The notes under the pieces were generated by a model. The model had not been told where the DNA came from. It was given only the letters and a program-made list of their open reading frames with translations, and made no database searches. Made by a program: the position numbers and the translations under genes. From Microcoleus sp. FACHB-672 (lineage in GTDB: Bacteria > Cyanobacteriota > Cyanobacteriia > Cyanobacteriales > Oscillatoriaceae), in the NCBI RefSeq assembly GCF_014695725.1, contig NZ_JACJOU010000033.1:124001-188000 (forward strand): a DNA stretch of 64,000 nt. Direction: 5' to 3'. This document shows, piece by piece, positions 1 to 9,900 of the stretch. Within the stretch, counting starts at the first letter, position 1. Each line of letters begins with the position of its first letter.

Positions 1-1183
1 GAGAACATTGGGTTATATTGCCCTTCAATACGCGAAAATGGGGCAATCGGAAAAAGCCGCCCAAGTTGCAAATCAAGCATTTAATTCAGTCGCAGAAATT
101 AAAGATGCCCGTCAAAAACTGGATGTTAGTGGGGAGATGCTTCGCAACTACACTAAAGCCGGTTTTTACAATTATGCGATTCAAGCCGGCGAAAAACTAG
201 GGGAGGTCTTTAAACAAGCCGGAAATTCCCTAGATTTGGCAGATGGTATGCTGCAATCAGAGAATTTGCGAAAACTTTCCCTGCAAGCGATAGAAGCTGG
301 AAATTATGATATTGCTTTGCAAGCTGCTCAAATGATTCCTAATTCCATTGGCTATCCATTAAAAAATCCGACTTTGTATCAAGTTGCCCTCGCCTATGCC
401 AAAACCGGCCAGCTAGACAAAGCGGAGCAAATTGCTCGCAATATGGGAAATTACTCGCCTTTCTCTCAATTCCAAATTTTGGCAGCAACTGCCCTTCAGG
501 CTCAAAACTCTGCGCTACTTTCTCAAACGCTTCAAGAGGCGAAGGCCATTGCAGATCCTGAGAAAAAAACTTATGCTCTCGCGGCAATTGCTTTGGAAAC
601 CGCAAAATTTGGACAGAAAACAACTGATAGTGAAATTATTGCAGAAGCGCTAGAAACCGCGCAAACAGTGGATGAGAATACGAATCTTTTGACCGAAATT
701 TCTTACCAATTGATTCAAGCTGAAAAATACGAAATGGCCTTGCCTTTTGTGAAAGCGATCAAGATTGAGGATTACAAAAACAACAAGTTGCAAGAGATAG
801 CCCAAGCTGCGATTCAATCTGAACAGTACAGTGCTGCCATTTCCTCGGCAAACGCGCTCGTCAATAATCCTCAAGCGCACGCCCGAATCCTGCTTTTACT
901 GGCCGATAAACATATCGAAGCCGGCCAAACAGATCGAGTTGATGAAATCCTATCTAAAACCATTGAAGTCACGCGGACAATTGCCGGCCCGGAATCTCAA
1001 ATAATGAATGTCACAGAGAGTATTCAAGTCGATGATGAGTATGACAGAGCCAGCCTCTATGAAACAATAGCCATTAAATATGCTGAAGCAAAGCAATATG
1101 ACCGAGCTTTACAAGTCACGCAAAATATTCAGAACGTCGCTGATCGGGATTTAGCACAGAAACGTCTTGCCTGTTTCCGCTAG
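1..1183 (+). CDS. Helical-repeat (TPR-like) protein, 5' end cut by the window
   Basis: The frame is open to the first base of the window, so the N-terminus lies outside; the TTG at position 8 is only the first possible start codon inside. The roughly 390 visible residues are a series of about 30-36 residue helical units with recurring A-x-x-x-A-x-x-G-Q-x-x-x-A patterns such as 'AYAKTGQLDKAEQIA' and 'KYAEAKQYDRALQV'. This is TPR/SEL1-like alpha-solenoid character, usually a protein-interaction scaffold. No catalytic motif is visible. The C-terminus 'KRLACFR' ends abruptly after a repeat, and the stop is followed at once by a palindromic intergenic repeat. The protein may therefore be naturally short or may have lost its 3' end. 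Function unknown; a solenoid scaffold is inferred from the repeats alone. Confidence 0.7.
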   Translation, partial: RTLGYIALQYAKMGQSEKAAQVANQAFNSVAEIKDARQKLDVSGEMLRNYTKAGFYNYAIQAGEKLGEVFKQAGNSLDLADGMLQSENLRKLSLQAIEAGNYDIALQAAQMIPNSIGYPLKNPTLYQVALAYAKTGQLDKAEQIARNMGNYSPFSQFQILAATALQAQNSALLSQTLQEAKAIADPEKKTYALAAIALETAKFGQKTTDSEIIAEALETAQTVDENTNLLTEISYQLIQAEKYEMALPFVKAIKIEDYKNNKLQEIAQAAIQSEQYSAAISSANALVNNPQAHARILLLLADKHIEAGQTDRVDEILSKTIEVTRTIAGPESQIMNVTESIQVDDEYDRASLYETIAIKYAEAKQYDRALQVTQNIQNVADRDLAQKRLACFR

Positions 1184-1541
1184 CGCTTGATTGTTTTTTT
1201 ACCGCAAATCCACGCAGATGCACGCAGATGTTGTTGGGAATTATCTGCGTGCATTTGCCTATCTCTCTAATTTTAAAACTCTCATATTTTTTTGAAACCT
1301 GTACCAAATACGGCTTTAGATAGTTGATAAAAAAATTGACAAAGTTAATATAAAAAAACGCATCAAATTGGATACAAAATCCCGGATAACCTAGAATTGT
1401 GAGCGTAAAATTTAAAGATCGCTGAAAGCGTGCTTTTCTATTTTCTTTATTTACCCTAAAAACGAAATTAAGCAGCCTCTGCAATTAAACCCATGTTTCC
1501 TAACGAAGCAGGCTGCTTAATCACCGGCTAAAGGGAAAATT
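1184..1541. repeat. Intergenic region with dispersed CGCAGAT palindromic repeat
   Basis: No gene is seen. At 1204-1258 an inverted repeat pairs a GCAAAT...CACGCAGAT arm with ATCTGCGTGCATTTGC. Related CGCAGAT/ATCTGCG palindromes recur near 15945-16015, 24833-24877 and 62137-62200, always between genes, so this is a dispersed intergenic repeat. The rest is AT-rich (1270-1450), followed by a second inverted repeat in front of the MFS gene, listed separately. Confidence 0.6.
1467..1521 (+). promoter_or_regulatory. 12-bp inverted repeat in the leader of the MFS gene
   Basis: ATTAAGCAGCCT at 1467-1478 and its perfect complement AGGCTGCTTAAT at 1510-1521 are separated by 31 bases and end about 20 bases before the ATG at 1542. 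A purine-rich AAAGGG lies between the second arm and the start codon. It could be a regulator-binding site or a leader stem that affects expression of the transporter; there is no T-run for a terminator. Confidence 0.4.
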
Positions 1542-2888
1542 ATGTTAACAAGACAAGGATTGATACTTTCCATGCGCTCGCATCTATCGGTTCCACTTTG
1601 GTTTTTTGCTTTCGTTCCCTACAAGTTAGGCGAAGGTTTGCTCATCACCTTATTGCCTTTATTCATCGTGCAGGTTGCCGGCGGGAGTGTCGCTGATGTC
1701 GGAAACATTCACTCCATTATCTCCCTTGCCGGCGTCGTGGCTTTCATCTTTTGGGGCAACCTTTCTGACATGATGAAACGCCGCCGCCCCTTTTTAACCA
1801 TTGGGTTTCTTGGCTTTGCCGTTTTTACCTGCCTCATCGCTTTAGAGCAAAACGTCTCACACATTCTGCTATGGAGTTTTCTCGTCGGTTTTTTGATGGC
1901 GGCCGTCACACCTGTTGCTTCAGCTTTAGTATTAGATAGTGTGCCAGATGATGAGAGGGCACAATCTTTCAGCCGCTTCTATGAAATTAGCGGTTGGAGT
2001 TTTGTCGCCGGGGTTGTACTCGGTGCAATTTGGCTGGCATTCATGCCTAAATATTGGGGTATTGCCGGCGCAATGCGGAGTTTATTGCTATTCGCCGGCG
2101 GCTTTGCTTCCCTTAGTTTAATTTTATGCCTGTACTGGGTGAAAGAACCGAAAAATGCCCAGCCCCGCCGGCACTTTCAACCCCAACTACGCGGACGTCT
2201 CGGAGTCGGCGTCATTGAAGAAAGGGCGAAGGTTTACTCGGCTCGAATGATTTATTTTATCCTGCATCCAGGAATTTTGCGCCAAGCTCCGCAATTGCTA
2301 GAGAGTCCTTTAATCCTTTACTATTTCTGTTGCATTGCCTTTTTCTTCGCCATCCAAATCGTCTTCGTTCCCTTCCCGATTTTTCTCACGGACATATTAA
2401 AGGCAACCAATACCCAGGTACTTTTAATCACCGTTAGTAAAGCCATCGTGGAAACATTTTTCTACATTCCCGCCGGCAGATTTATAAAACACCGAAATGG
2501 TATAACGCTGCAAGCGGTAGCGACAGGTTCGCGGGTTATCATTTTTCTCATTTTTGCCACAGTCGCGTTGATGCAACCGACGCCGGCAAGCTTGATCATT
2601 GTTGGGGTAACTCACCTGCTAACCGGCATTACTTGGGCAGCAATCAACTTATCTAGCATGACAACCATTGCCAACCTCACTCCCAAAGGTCAAGAAGGCA
2701 CAGCGCTTGGCGTGTATAACGCAATGATTGGTATTTCTACCGTTGTTGGTAGTTTGGTAAGTGGCTGGCTGGCTAAAACCTTTGGCTATGGCATCTGTTT
2801 TGTGACGGGTGCAGTCTTGGTTGGCGGGATCGCAGTGTGTTTATGGAGTCTACGAACGACGCTTCCAACAAAGCCACAACCGGCGTAG
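1542..2888 (+). CDS. MFS-type membrane transporter
   Basis: The 448-residue hydrophobic protein has about 12 membrane segments and a long cytoplasmic loop near residues 205-235, the usual MFS 6+6 layout. The motif-A loop between segments 2 and 3 reads 'GNLSDMMKRRRPFLTIG' (G-x-x-x-D-x-x-x-R-R-x), diagnostic for the family. A second, degraded copy of the loop is 'IPAGRFIKHRNG'. Substrate cannot be told; multidrug or sugar efflux-type carriers have this length. The ATG at 1542 is preceded by an AAAGGG ribosome-binding stretch; a second in-frame ATG at 1572 is possible. It stands alone on the plus strand with a 12-bp inverted repeat in its leader, so it may be individually regulated. Alternatives within the superfamily cannot be excluded, but membership is secure. 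Confidence 0.85.
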   Translation: MLTRQGLILSMRSHLSVPLWFFAFVPYKLGEGLLITLLPLFIVQVAGGSVADVGNIHSIISLAGVVAFIFWGNLSDMMKRRRPFLTIGFLGFAVFTCLIALEQNVSHILLWSFLVGFLMAAVTPVASALVLDSVPDDERAQSFSRFYEISGWSFVAGVVLGAIWLAFMPKYWGIAGAMRSLLLFAGGFASLSLILCLYWVKEPKNAQPRRHFQPQLRGRLGVGVIEERAKVYSARMIYFILHPGILRQAPQLLESPLILYYFCCIAFFFAIQIVFVPFPIFLTDILKATNTQVLLITVSKAIVETFFYIPAGRFIKHRNGITLQAVATGSRVIIFLIFATVALMQPTPASLIIVGVTHLLTGITWAAINLSSMTTIANLTPKGQEGTALGVYNAMIGISTVVGSLVSGWLAKTFGYGICFVTGAVLVGGIAVCLWSLRTTLPTKPQPA

Positions 2889-2997
2889 AGTCAGAGAGCG
2901 CCGGCAATTCGCAAATTTTTGGCAACCCATCCTAAACAGGCTAATGGATCAAGTGCCGGTAATGCTAGAGACGATCTCTCCACTCATACAGCCAAGC

Positions 2998-3450
2998 TCA
3001 GTCGTCAAACTCAGGGCAGTAATATTTAGGAGCCAGAGCGTTAAGCGCATCAACTTCAGCATTGCCTTTAGGTTGCAGCAAGTCAATCGACATTCCCCCG
3101 GTGAGCGCTTTACATATCCCGCGTGCACGTTCGATAGCCGCTTGGGGATTTTGCTGAAGGCGAGACACAGCATCGGATGAGGATGACTTGAGCCGTTTGC
3201 TCAACGATTGTTGGTAATTTTTAATAAAAGCCTGGTCATTTGGCTGTAAAGCGATTGGCTGGCCACTACTACTGCGTCCGCAAAGCTTACCTAAGTCGGT
3301 CGTTTGACCATCACTCGTCTGTATATAGCAAACGTAATCATCAGGTATTTGAGCGAGTGAACTACTAGATTGAAATAGGTCAACGGCAAAGGCACTGAAC
3401 ACCGTTACTACAAAATAAAACACTTGTTTCGACCGGCTGACAGATTGCAC
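2998..3450 (-). CDS. Small secreted protein of unknown function
   Basis: The 150-residue protein begins with a typical Sec signal: basic start, hydrophobic core 'VFYFVVTVFSAFAVDLF' and a likely cut after 'SSLAQ' (residue about 34). The mature part opens with 'DDYVCYIQTSDGQTTDLGKLCG', a pattern I associate with small exported cyanobacterial proteins that carry a two-cysteine N-terminal motif, and then has a helical region with 'IERARGICKALTGG'. The four mature cysteines (two near the N-terminus, one in the helix, one near the C-terminus 'YYCPEFDD') could form disulfides in the periplasm. It faces the MFS gene convergently and lies downstream of the DUF839 gene on the same strand, 154 bases away. 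I do not recognise a biochemical function. Confidence 0.65.
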   Translation of the reverse strand: MQSVSRSKQVFYFVVTVFSAFAVDLFQSSSSLAQIPDDYVCYIQTSDGQTTDLGKLCGRSSSGQPIALQPNDQAFIKNYQQSLSKRLKSSSSDAVSRLQQNPQAAIERARGICKALTGGMSIDLLQPKGNAEVDALNALAPKYYCPEFDD

Positions 3451-3604
3451 GACTCTTCAAACTCCCACAAATCGTTAAACTTTCATAAGCTTGTAGAAAA
3501 ATCACACCGGATGTTGCCACAATCCGGCGTGATTCGTCATTACATAGTGCAAACATTAAGCGTTTTACAGGCAACTAAAATGCTTGCACTACAAGGCAAT
3601 AATG

Positions 3605-4939
3605 TTATGCTCCTCGTTGAGACTTCCAAGGACCCCAGATGGCAAATGTGGTGCCTGGGGTTTGGATATTAACGAACAAAGTTTGACCATCCGGCGAGAA
3701 GCACGCTCCTGCCAATTCTTGATCGTTGATCGCATTTTTTGCCAGACGATACAGTTGCCCCTTGGGAGTTACGCCCACCAAGAACTGCTCATCATCGCCA
3801 TCTTCGCAAATGATCAGATCACCATGAGGTGCCACAACAATGTTGTCAGGACCATCGAGTTCGTCAACCGATTGAGCCTCAACAAACAATTCGATCGCAT
3901 CTTGATCGGGAAGATAGCGCCAAACCTGACCAAATCCGTTCGGTCTGCCACTGACGTCAACAGAGCCACCGTTCGTACAACAGAAATAAACTTCACGATT
4001 GCCGTACCAGATGCCTTCCCCACGAGCAAACTGGGCAGCACCTTTACCGAAACCTTCGACCCGTACCGTATCCGTAGCCGGGTCAGGATTGTCAATGGTC
4101 ACCCATTCCACCGGCATCGGTTGGCGCTGGGGAAAGCCGGCAAAAGTCTTTGCCTGAGGCATATTCTTGATCTTCAGCGCTTGCAGAGTGCCCCCTGCGC
4201 TTAAATTGTTCCCTTGAGATGGGATAAAGCGATAGAAGAGGCTATCTCTTTGGTCTTCAGTCTCGTAGACAATTCCCGTTGTCGGGTCGATCGCAACCGC
4301 TTCATGGTTAAACCGGCCCATCGCAACTAACGGTACGGGATTCACCGGAGTTGTTGCTTTAGCCGGCACTTCAAAGTTGTAGCCGTGAGATTTCGAGACA
4401 TTTGTCGCATTGCCAGGTCGATTAGTCGCCGGAGTCGAGACATTCTCCTCGCAAGTAATCCAAGAACCCCAGGGAGTCGGACCGCCGGCACAATTTCGAT
4501 AGGTGCCGGTAAGCGAAGCATAGTGCTTGATGAGCTGACGATTGGGTCCAACCTCTAGTGTGGTTGTTCCTCCTTTGCAAAGAGGATCGTAAGGATTTGA
4601 ACCCACAACTTGGGTTGTAGAATTCGGACTCAGTTCGTGATTGCGAACCAGAATCACCGTGTTATTGGAACCTGCGAAAGCTGCCATGCCATCGTGACCA
4701 CCAGGCACGGGGGAACCGTCGCTCATGATCTCGCCCGTCCGTGAAAAAGCCCGATACTGAAACCCACGAGGTAAATCTAACAATCCATTCGGATCGGCTA
4801 CGAGAGGGCCATACCCTCCCCCAAATACTGATTGACCATTCGCTTTTCTCGCATAAAGCGCTTCTAGAGGAGACATCATTAAAGCGCCGGCAGCACTCGC
4901 TCCTGCCAAGGTAAAAAACTTTCGTCGTGATAGATGCAT
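3605..4939 (-). CDS. Tat-exported PhoX-like / DUF839 protein
   Basis: The 444-residue protein starts with a twin-arginine signal, 'MHLSRRKFFTLAGASAAGAL', so it is exported folded, as expected for a cofactor-containing enzyme. The mature part has the beta-propeller style of the DUF839/PhoX family: 'GHDGMAAF', 'ILVRNHEL', 'CAGGPTPWGSWITCEEN', 'GRFNHEAVAIDPTTGIVYETEDQ' (quoted in part) and 'LDGPDNIVVAPHGDLIICED'. Acidic and histidine residues in these blocks are the type that bind Ca and Fe in PhoX. Classical PhoX is longer (about 600 residues), so this is a short member, and phosphatase activity is inferred rather than shown. It may release phosphate from organic esters in the periplasm. No Pho-box search was possible; the AT-rich upstream gap offers room for one. 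Confidence 0.8.
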   Translation of the reverse strand: MHLSRRKFFTLAGASAAGALMMSPLEALYARKANGQSVFGGGYGPLVADPNGLLDLPRGFQYRAFSRTGEIMSDGSPVPGGHDGMAAFAGSNNTVILVRNHELSPNSTTQVVGSNPYDPLCKGGTTTLEVGPNRQLIKHYASLTGTYRNCAGGPTPWGSWITCEENVSTPATNRPGNATNVSKSHGYNFEVPAKATTPVNPVPLVAMGRFNHEAVAIDPTTGIVYETEDQRDSLFYRFIPSQGNNLSAGGTLQALKIKNMPQAKTFAGFPQRQPMPVEWVTIDNPDPATDTVRVEGFGKGAAQFARGEGIWYGNREVYFCCTNGGSVDVSGRPNGFGQVWRYLPDQDAIELFVEAQSVDELDGPDNIVVAPHGDLIICEDGDDEQFLVGVTPKGQLYRLAKNAINDQELAGACFSPDGQTLFVNIQTPGTTFAIWGPWKSQRGA

Positions 4940-5658
4940 CAGGGTTCCGGTGAATCAAAAAACAGATTAGTGTTGTTAAGTTTTCGCCACTGCTCAAAGA
5001 ATAGTTAGAGGGTATTTATGGGCTAAGAGTTGCAGGAGCCATTTAGTTATTCTTTGGTTAATGGCGAAAAACTAAATACAGTATCGAAAAAACATCCTAA
5101 CCCTGTATCAAGAGCAAAATAAGGTTGGTTTAATTTCTCATTAAGCTTGTCTTATAGCTGTTCAGGATCAATGGCAACAGCTCGTAACTGCTCGACTTCC
5201 CTGGCTGTTCGTTGTTCTGCCTGTTCTGTAAAAAACCGAGTAAGATCGGCAATAAACACCCTACTCCGCTTTGCTAAAAAGGGTTTTTCTAAAATTTATG
5301 TCTATCTAATATTTGTAAGTTTTTAAGATAATTAACTAATATTTTGGCAGTTTTTATTGTTGAGCTTTTTTAAAAGCTTACTATTTTTTAATTTATCCAA
5401 AAATTTTATTTATAAAACAACCACCAGCTTATAAATATTTTAAATTTTATGTCTAAAACTGTGCTGAGTTTGAGAAATTCTACCAAACTGACACATTCAA
5501 CAGGTCTGTTGCGCTAGCTTGAAACTGCTGTATCTTTAGGGCCGGCACGGTGCCGGCCTGATCTATGTAATTTTTATAACAAAAATCAACTGATATAATT
5601 CCAACAAGTGGGGGGAAGTAAGGCAAAATAAAAAGTTAAAAGTCGTTAATAATTATCC
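4940..5658. other. AT-rich 719-bp gap with a palindrome and a promoter-like box
   Basis: There is no intact gene. The left part holds a short open coding-like fragment on the minus strand (listed separately). At 5540-5558 lies a perfect GC palindrome, GGCCGGCAC-G-GTGCCGGCC, one of the GCCGGC motifs common in this DNA. A TATAAT at 5594-5599 could be the -10 box for the DUF790 gene that starts at 5659; no convincing -35 box is visible. The stretch 5280-5470 is very AT-rich and otherwise featureless. Confidence 0.45.
5152..5295 (-). pseudogene. Possible 3' remnant of a lost gene (47 codons)
   Basis: Read on the minus strand, this frame is open for 47 codons between two stops with no good start codon. 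It gives a charged, helical sequence of protein-like composition: 'RVFIADLTRFFTEQAEQR', then 'EVEQLRAVAIDPEQL' before the stop. Its base composition is GC-richer than the surrounding AT-rich spacer, as if coding sequence had survived. A GTG at about residue 13 could start a 35-residue peptide. I do not recognise the family; it could also be chance. Confidence 0.3.
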
Positions 5659-6873
5659 ATGCTTCCAACCGATTTACTGATGCACCGACTTCAGGGCGAA
5701 ACCATCGTTCCCAAATGCCTAACAATAGATTCTAAACATCTGGTGATCGCTTCCGAAATCATCACTTGTTTCCAAGAGTGCCAAGGTGCGACGCAAGGAG
5801 AACTCGACCGGCAACTCCTCGAACTCGAAGGCGACAGTCCCGACTACCGGCTCAAACGCGGACTCGCGCACCTTCTGAAAAGTGGCTTTTGCACCTTTGA
5901 AGCGATCAGTCCCCTCGATCCTGAACAATTGCGGCAACGCGTGTTTACGCTGGCAGCAGAAACTGTCCCCAGCAGCCACGCCACCGAGAAAACCCTAGAC
6001 AAACTCGCCACCCAACTGAGTCAGGAATTAGAACGGGAAGTGCTGCCGGTGGAAATCAAAGCCGGCCTTTATGCCGATTTAAACGAAAATAAAATCCTCA
6101 CAGAATTTGACGCACCAACGCCCGAAAACTTACTGTACCGCTACAACCTTTCTCAAGTGCAGGGCGTTTTTTACCGCGCCACCCACCTCACCCTCAACGC
6201 ACACCGTAACGTTCCCGGTGAGTATAAGCTTTTATTCCGCTATCTCAAACTTTTTCAACTAATGGCTTATATTGAAGGCGATGCCGATTGCGGTTTCACG
6301 ATCACCATCGATGGCCCGACCAGCTTATTTAAACCAAGCACGCGCTATGGACTCGCCCTCGCCAAAATGATCCCCGCTTTGCTGCACGTTACGAAATGGA
6401 GCATGAAAGCAACGCTGCAAACCCGTGACTTTTATACCGGCGACTGGAAAACGGGACGCTTTGCTCTTGACTCTGAGTGCGGTTTAGTCAGTCATTACCC
6501 CCCCGGCAAGCCTTATGACAGTATGCTAGAAGCATCCTTTGCGGACAGGTGGGACGCAATGAAAACTGATTGGGTTTTGGAAAGAGAAGTGGATTTAATT
6601 CCCATTCCTGGGAGTGTAATGATTCCAGACTTTCGCTTGGTACATCCCGACGGTCGCACATTCTTGCTAGAAATTGTTGGCTACTGGCGGCCTGAATATT
6701 TGCAAAAGAAATTTGCTCAAGTGCGCCGGTCAGATCGCGATAACTTAATTTTGGCGATTTCTGAGCGATTGAATTTAGAAAAAGCTGGAGTTAATCTCAA
6801 AGATGTGCCGGCACGAATTGTCTGGTTTAAAGATAAATTATCACCCAAATCTGTATTAGAAGTCCTTGACTAA
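5659..6873 (+). CDS. DUF790 family protein (Bax1-like nuclease)
   Basis: The 404-residue protein has the layout of the DUF790 family, whose archaeal member Bax1 is the nuclease partner of the XPB helicase. The N-terminus 'MLPTDLLMHR' is typical. The C-terminal part has a PD-(D/E)xK-type nuclease core: 'IPDFRLVHPDGRTFLLEIVGYW' (about residues 323-344, shown in part), where the Asp of 'PDF' and the Glu of 'LEIVGYW' would bind metal. In archaea and many cyanobacteria the gene sits beside a superfamily-2 helicase and the pair is thought to work in DNA repair. Here no helicase gene is adjacent: upstream is a 719-bp AT-rich gap and downstream a signalling gene. It may act with a helicase encoded elsewhere. 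Family assignment is from sequence motifs; activity is inferred. Confidence 0.8.
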   Translation: MLPTDLLMHRLQGETIVPKCLTIDSKHLVIASEIITCFQECQGATQGELDRQLLELEGDSPDYRLKRGLAHLLKSGFCTFEAISPLDPEQLRQRVFTLAAETVPSSHATEKTLDKLATQLSQELEREVLPVEIKAGLYADLNENKILTEFDAPTPENLLYRYNLSQVQGVFYRATHLTLNAHRNVPGEYKLLFRYLKLFQLMAYIEGDADCGFTITIDGPTSLFKPSTRYGLALAKMIPALLHVTKWSMKATLQTRDFYTGDWKTGRFALDSECGLVSHYPPGKPYDSMLEASFADRWDAMKTDWVLEREVDLIPIPGSVMIPDFRLVHPDGRTFLLEIVGYWRPEYLQKKFAQVRRSDRDNLILAISERLNLEKAGVNLKDVPARIVWFKDKLSPKSVLEVLD

Positions 6874-6978
6874 ATTGTTAAGGCATAATTTCGCCGGCTC
6901 ACTACTATAAAAAAGCAGAAGACATCATCCTCTAAAACCACTGCTGTTGAAGAGAGGTCGCTCTCATTTTCATAAAAT

Positions 6979-9900
6979 ATGAAATTTTTAACTTATTTTT
7001 CAGCTAAAATTTCTCGAAAAGCGCCTAAAGCCGGCGGTAAAATTCACTTATTGCCCTATTTCGCCGCCTCATTCGCCTTCGTGATGGTTTTGGGTGTGAC
7101 GGCGGTACTCGATTATTCTGAACAAAAACGGTTTCAAGAGCAACATCGCGCCAATGTTCTTAATCAATTGAGTACCGTTAGAGCTCGCCTTGAAGGCGCG
7201 TTAAACCAGAGACTTTTTCTAGAAAGGGGTCTGGTGGCTTATGTTTCAGCTATCAATTCCGATATTGACCAAAAGCAATTTGAAAGTATTGCTAAAGTCA
7301 TCGTGGCGCAGCAACGGGGCATCCGCAGTGTAGGATTTTATAAAAACACCATTGTCAGTCATATGTATCCCTTAGCAGGGAATGAAGGGGTTATCGGCTT
7401 TGATCCAATGAGCATCCCTGAAGAACGCGAAGCAATCGAACGGGCAATTAGAAACAAAAAAACGGTGGTTGCCGGCCCGATTAATTTAAGGCCCCACGGT
7501 GTGGCATTCATCAGCCGCACGCCGGTTTTTCTCACTCCCCCCGGACAAGTACCTGAAAGTGGCGCTTTCTGGGGGATGGTTGGCATCATCATCGACCAAA
7601 ATACGTTGTTTCAAGATGCAGGACTACTCGATCCCTCAGCGAAACTTCACTACACCATTCGTGGCAAGGATGGGTTAGGGGTGGGTGGGGAAGTCTTTTT
7701 CGGTGATGAGAAAATTTTTAAACAAAATCCAGTCATTTTGCCCGTGACGCTGCCAAACGGTTCGTGGCAGTTGGCAGCAGTACCGGCACAAGGATGGCCA
7801 AGCCAAGCCCCTATTTCCCAATGGTTGCACTTGGGAGGCGGGGTGCTGGCGCTGGTGGCGGGCGGTTTGGTTTACATTTTGGTCAGATGGCCGGCAAAAT
7901 TGCAAGAAGCCGTAGAACGGGCTACAGGGGCGCTGAAAAACAGTGAGACAGCCCTGATGGCAGCAAATACCGAGTTGCAGCACTTGGATCGCATCAAAGA
8001 TGAATTTTTGGCAAATACGTCTCACGAATTGCGAACCCCCCTGCATGGGATGATTGGCATTGCCGAATCGATGATAGATGGAGCGACGGGGGAACTGTCA
8101 GAACAGCAACAGAAAAATCTATTGATGATTGCCCAAAGCGGACAGCGGCTGAACACGCTGGTTAACGATCTCCTCGATTTCTCGCAACTCAAACATAAAA
8201 ATATTGAACTGCAACTGAAGCCGGTGGGAATGAGAGAAATCACTGAGGTGGTTTTAGCCCTCAGTAAAACGCTGGTTGGTAAAAAAGATTTGCAGCTCAT
8301 TAATAAAATTTCTCCGAATCTTCCCCTTGCCAAGGCCGATGAGAATCGGGTTCAACAAATTTTGTATAACTTAATTGGAAATTCGATTAAGTTTACGCAA
8401 TCTGGCACAGTAGAAATTTCAGCGGAATTGGTTGAAAAAGACTTATCCGTATCTTCAGCCAATTCCCAACTCGCAATTACTGTGTCTGACACCGGCATTG
8501 GAATTGCTGAAGATAAATTAGACAGAATTTTTGAATCTTTTGAGCAAGCGGATGGCTCGACAGCCAGGGAATATGGCGGCACCGGCTTGGGTTTAACGGT
8601 TACGAAACAGTTAGTAGAATTACATGGTGGGAAAATTCAGGTTGAATCGACCCCAGGTACTGGATCGCGGTTTACTTTTACCCTGCCGGTGTCTCCTGAA
8701 GAGAGGAAGCTGAAAACTGAAGAAAAAGAAGCTTCTTTGCAAAAGCTTTCCCCAATTGCATCGATGGCCAATTCTCAAGCCCTCATCCCGATTTCTCAAG
8801 CGCCTCAATTCCCAGTTTCTAATTTTGAATCCGTCTCACAGTTCAAAATTCTGGTTGTGGATGATGAGCCGGTGAATCTTCAGGTTCTTTTTAATCATTT
8901 GTCGCTGCAAAATTATGCCATTATTCAAGCAGCAAGTGGCAGCGAGGCACTCGCTGCATTTGATGAAGGTTTCCCACCCGACTTGGTTTTACTGGATGTG
9001 ATGATGCCGAAAATGACAGGCTATGAAGTTTGCCGGGAACTGCGCGAAAAATTTCCAGCTCATGAGCTTCCTATTGTGCTTTTGACAGCAAAAAATCAAG
9101 TCTCGGATTTGCTAGAAGGATTGGATGCCGGCGCGAATGATTATCTAACTAAGCCGATTTCCAAATATGAACTTTTAGCAAGAATTAAAACTCACATTAA
9201 CCTCGCCAATATCAGTCGAGCTTACGGTCGGTTTGTTCCCCATGAATTTCTTCAACTTTTGAATAAGGAAAGTATAATTGATGTCAAACTAGGCGATTCA
9301 GTGCAACAAGAAATGTCAATTTTATTTTCTGATATTCGGGATTTTACAACCCTAAGTGAAACAATGACGCCAGATGAAAATTTTCAATTTATCAATTCTT
9401 ATCTTTCTCGAATGGAATCGGCAATTGCCAGCAATCATGGGTTTATTGATAAATATATTGGAGATGCAATTATGGCTTTGTTTGGGGGCAGTGCAGATTG
9501 GGCGGTTAAAGCCGGCCTTGCGATGCTACAACGGCAGGGTGAATATAATAAAGACCGCGAAGAAGCCGGTAAACCCCCAATTAAGATTGGCATTGGCATC
9601 AATACCGGCTCTTTGATGTTAGGGACAGTTGGCGGACACAACCGAATGGATGGAACAGTAATTAGCGATGCGGTGAATTTAGCCTCTCGAATTGAAGGAT
9701 TGACGAAAAATTATGGCGTGTCTTTATTAATCTCTCACCATACTTTTTCTCATCTCCAGCATCCAGATGACTATTCTATTCGTCTGATTGATAAAGTTAC
9801 AGTTAAGGGAAAATCAGAATTAGTAACGGTTTATGAAGTGTTTGATGCCGACCCCGATAAAATTCGAGAGGGGAAATTAATGACTATCCAGCGCTTTGAG

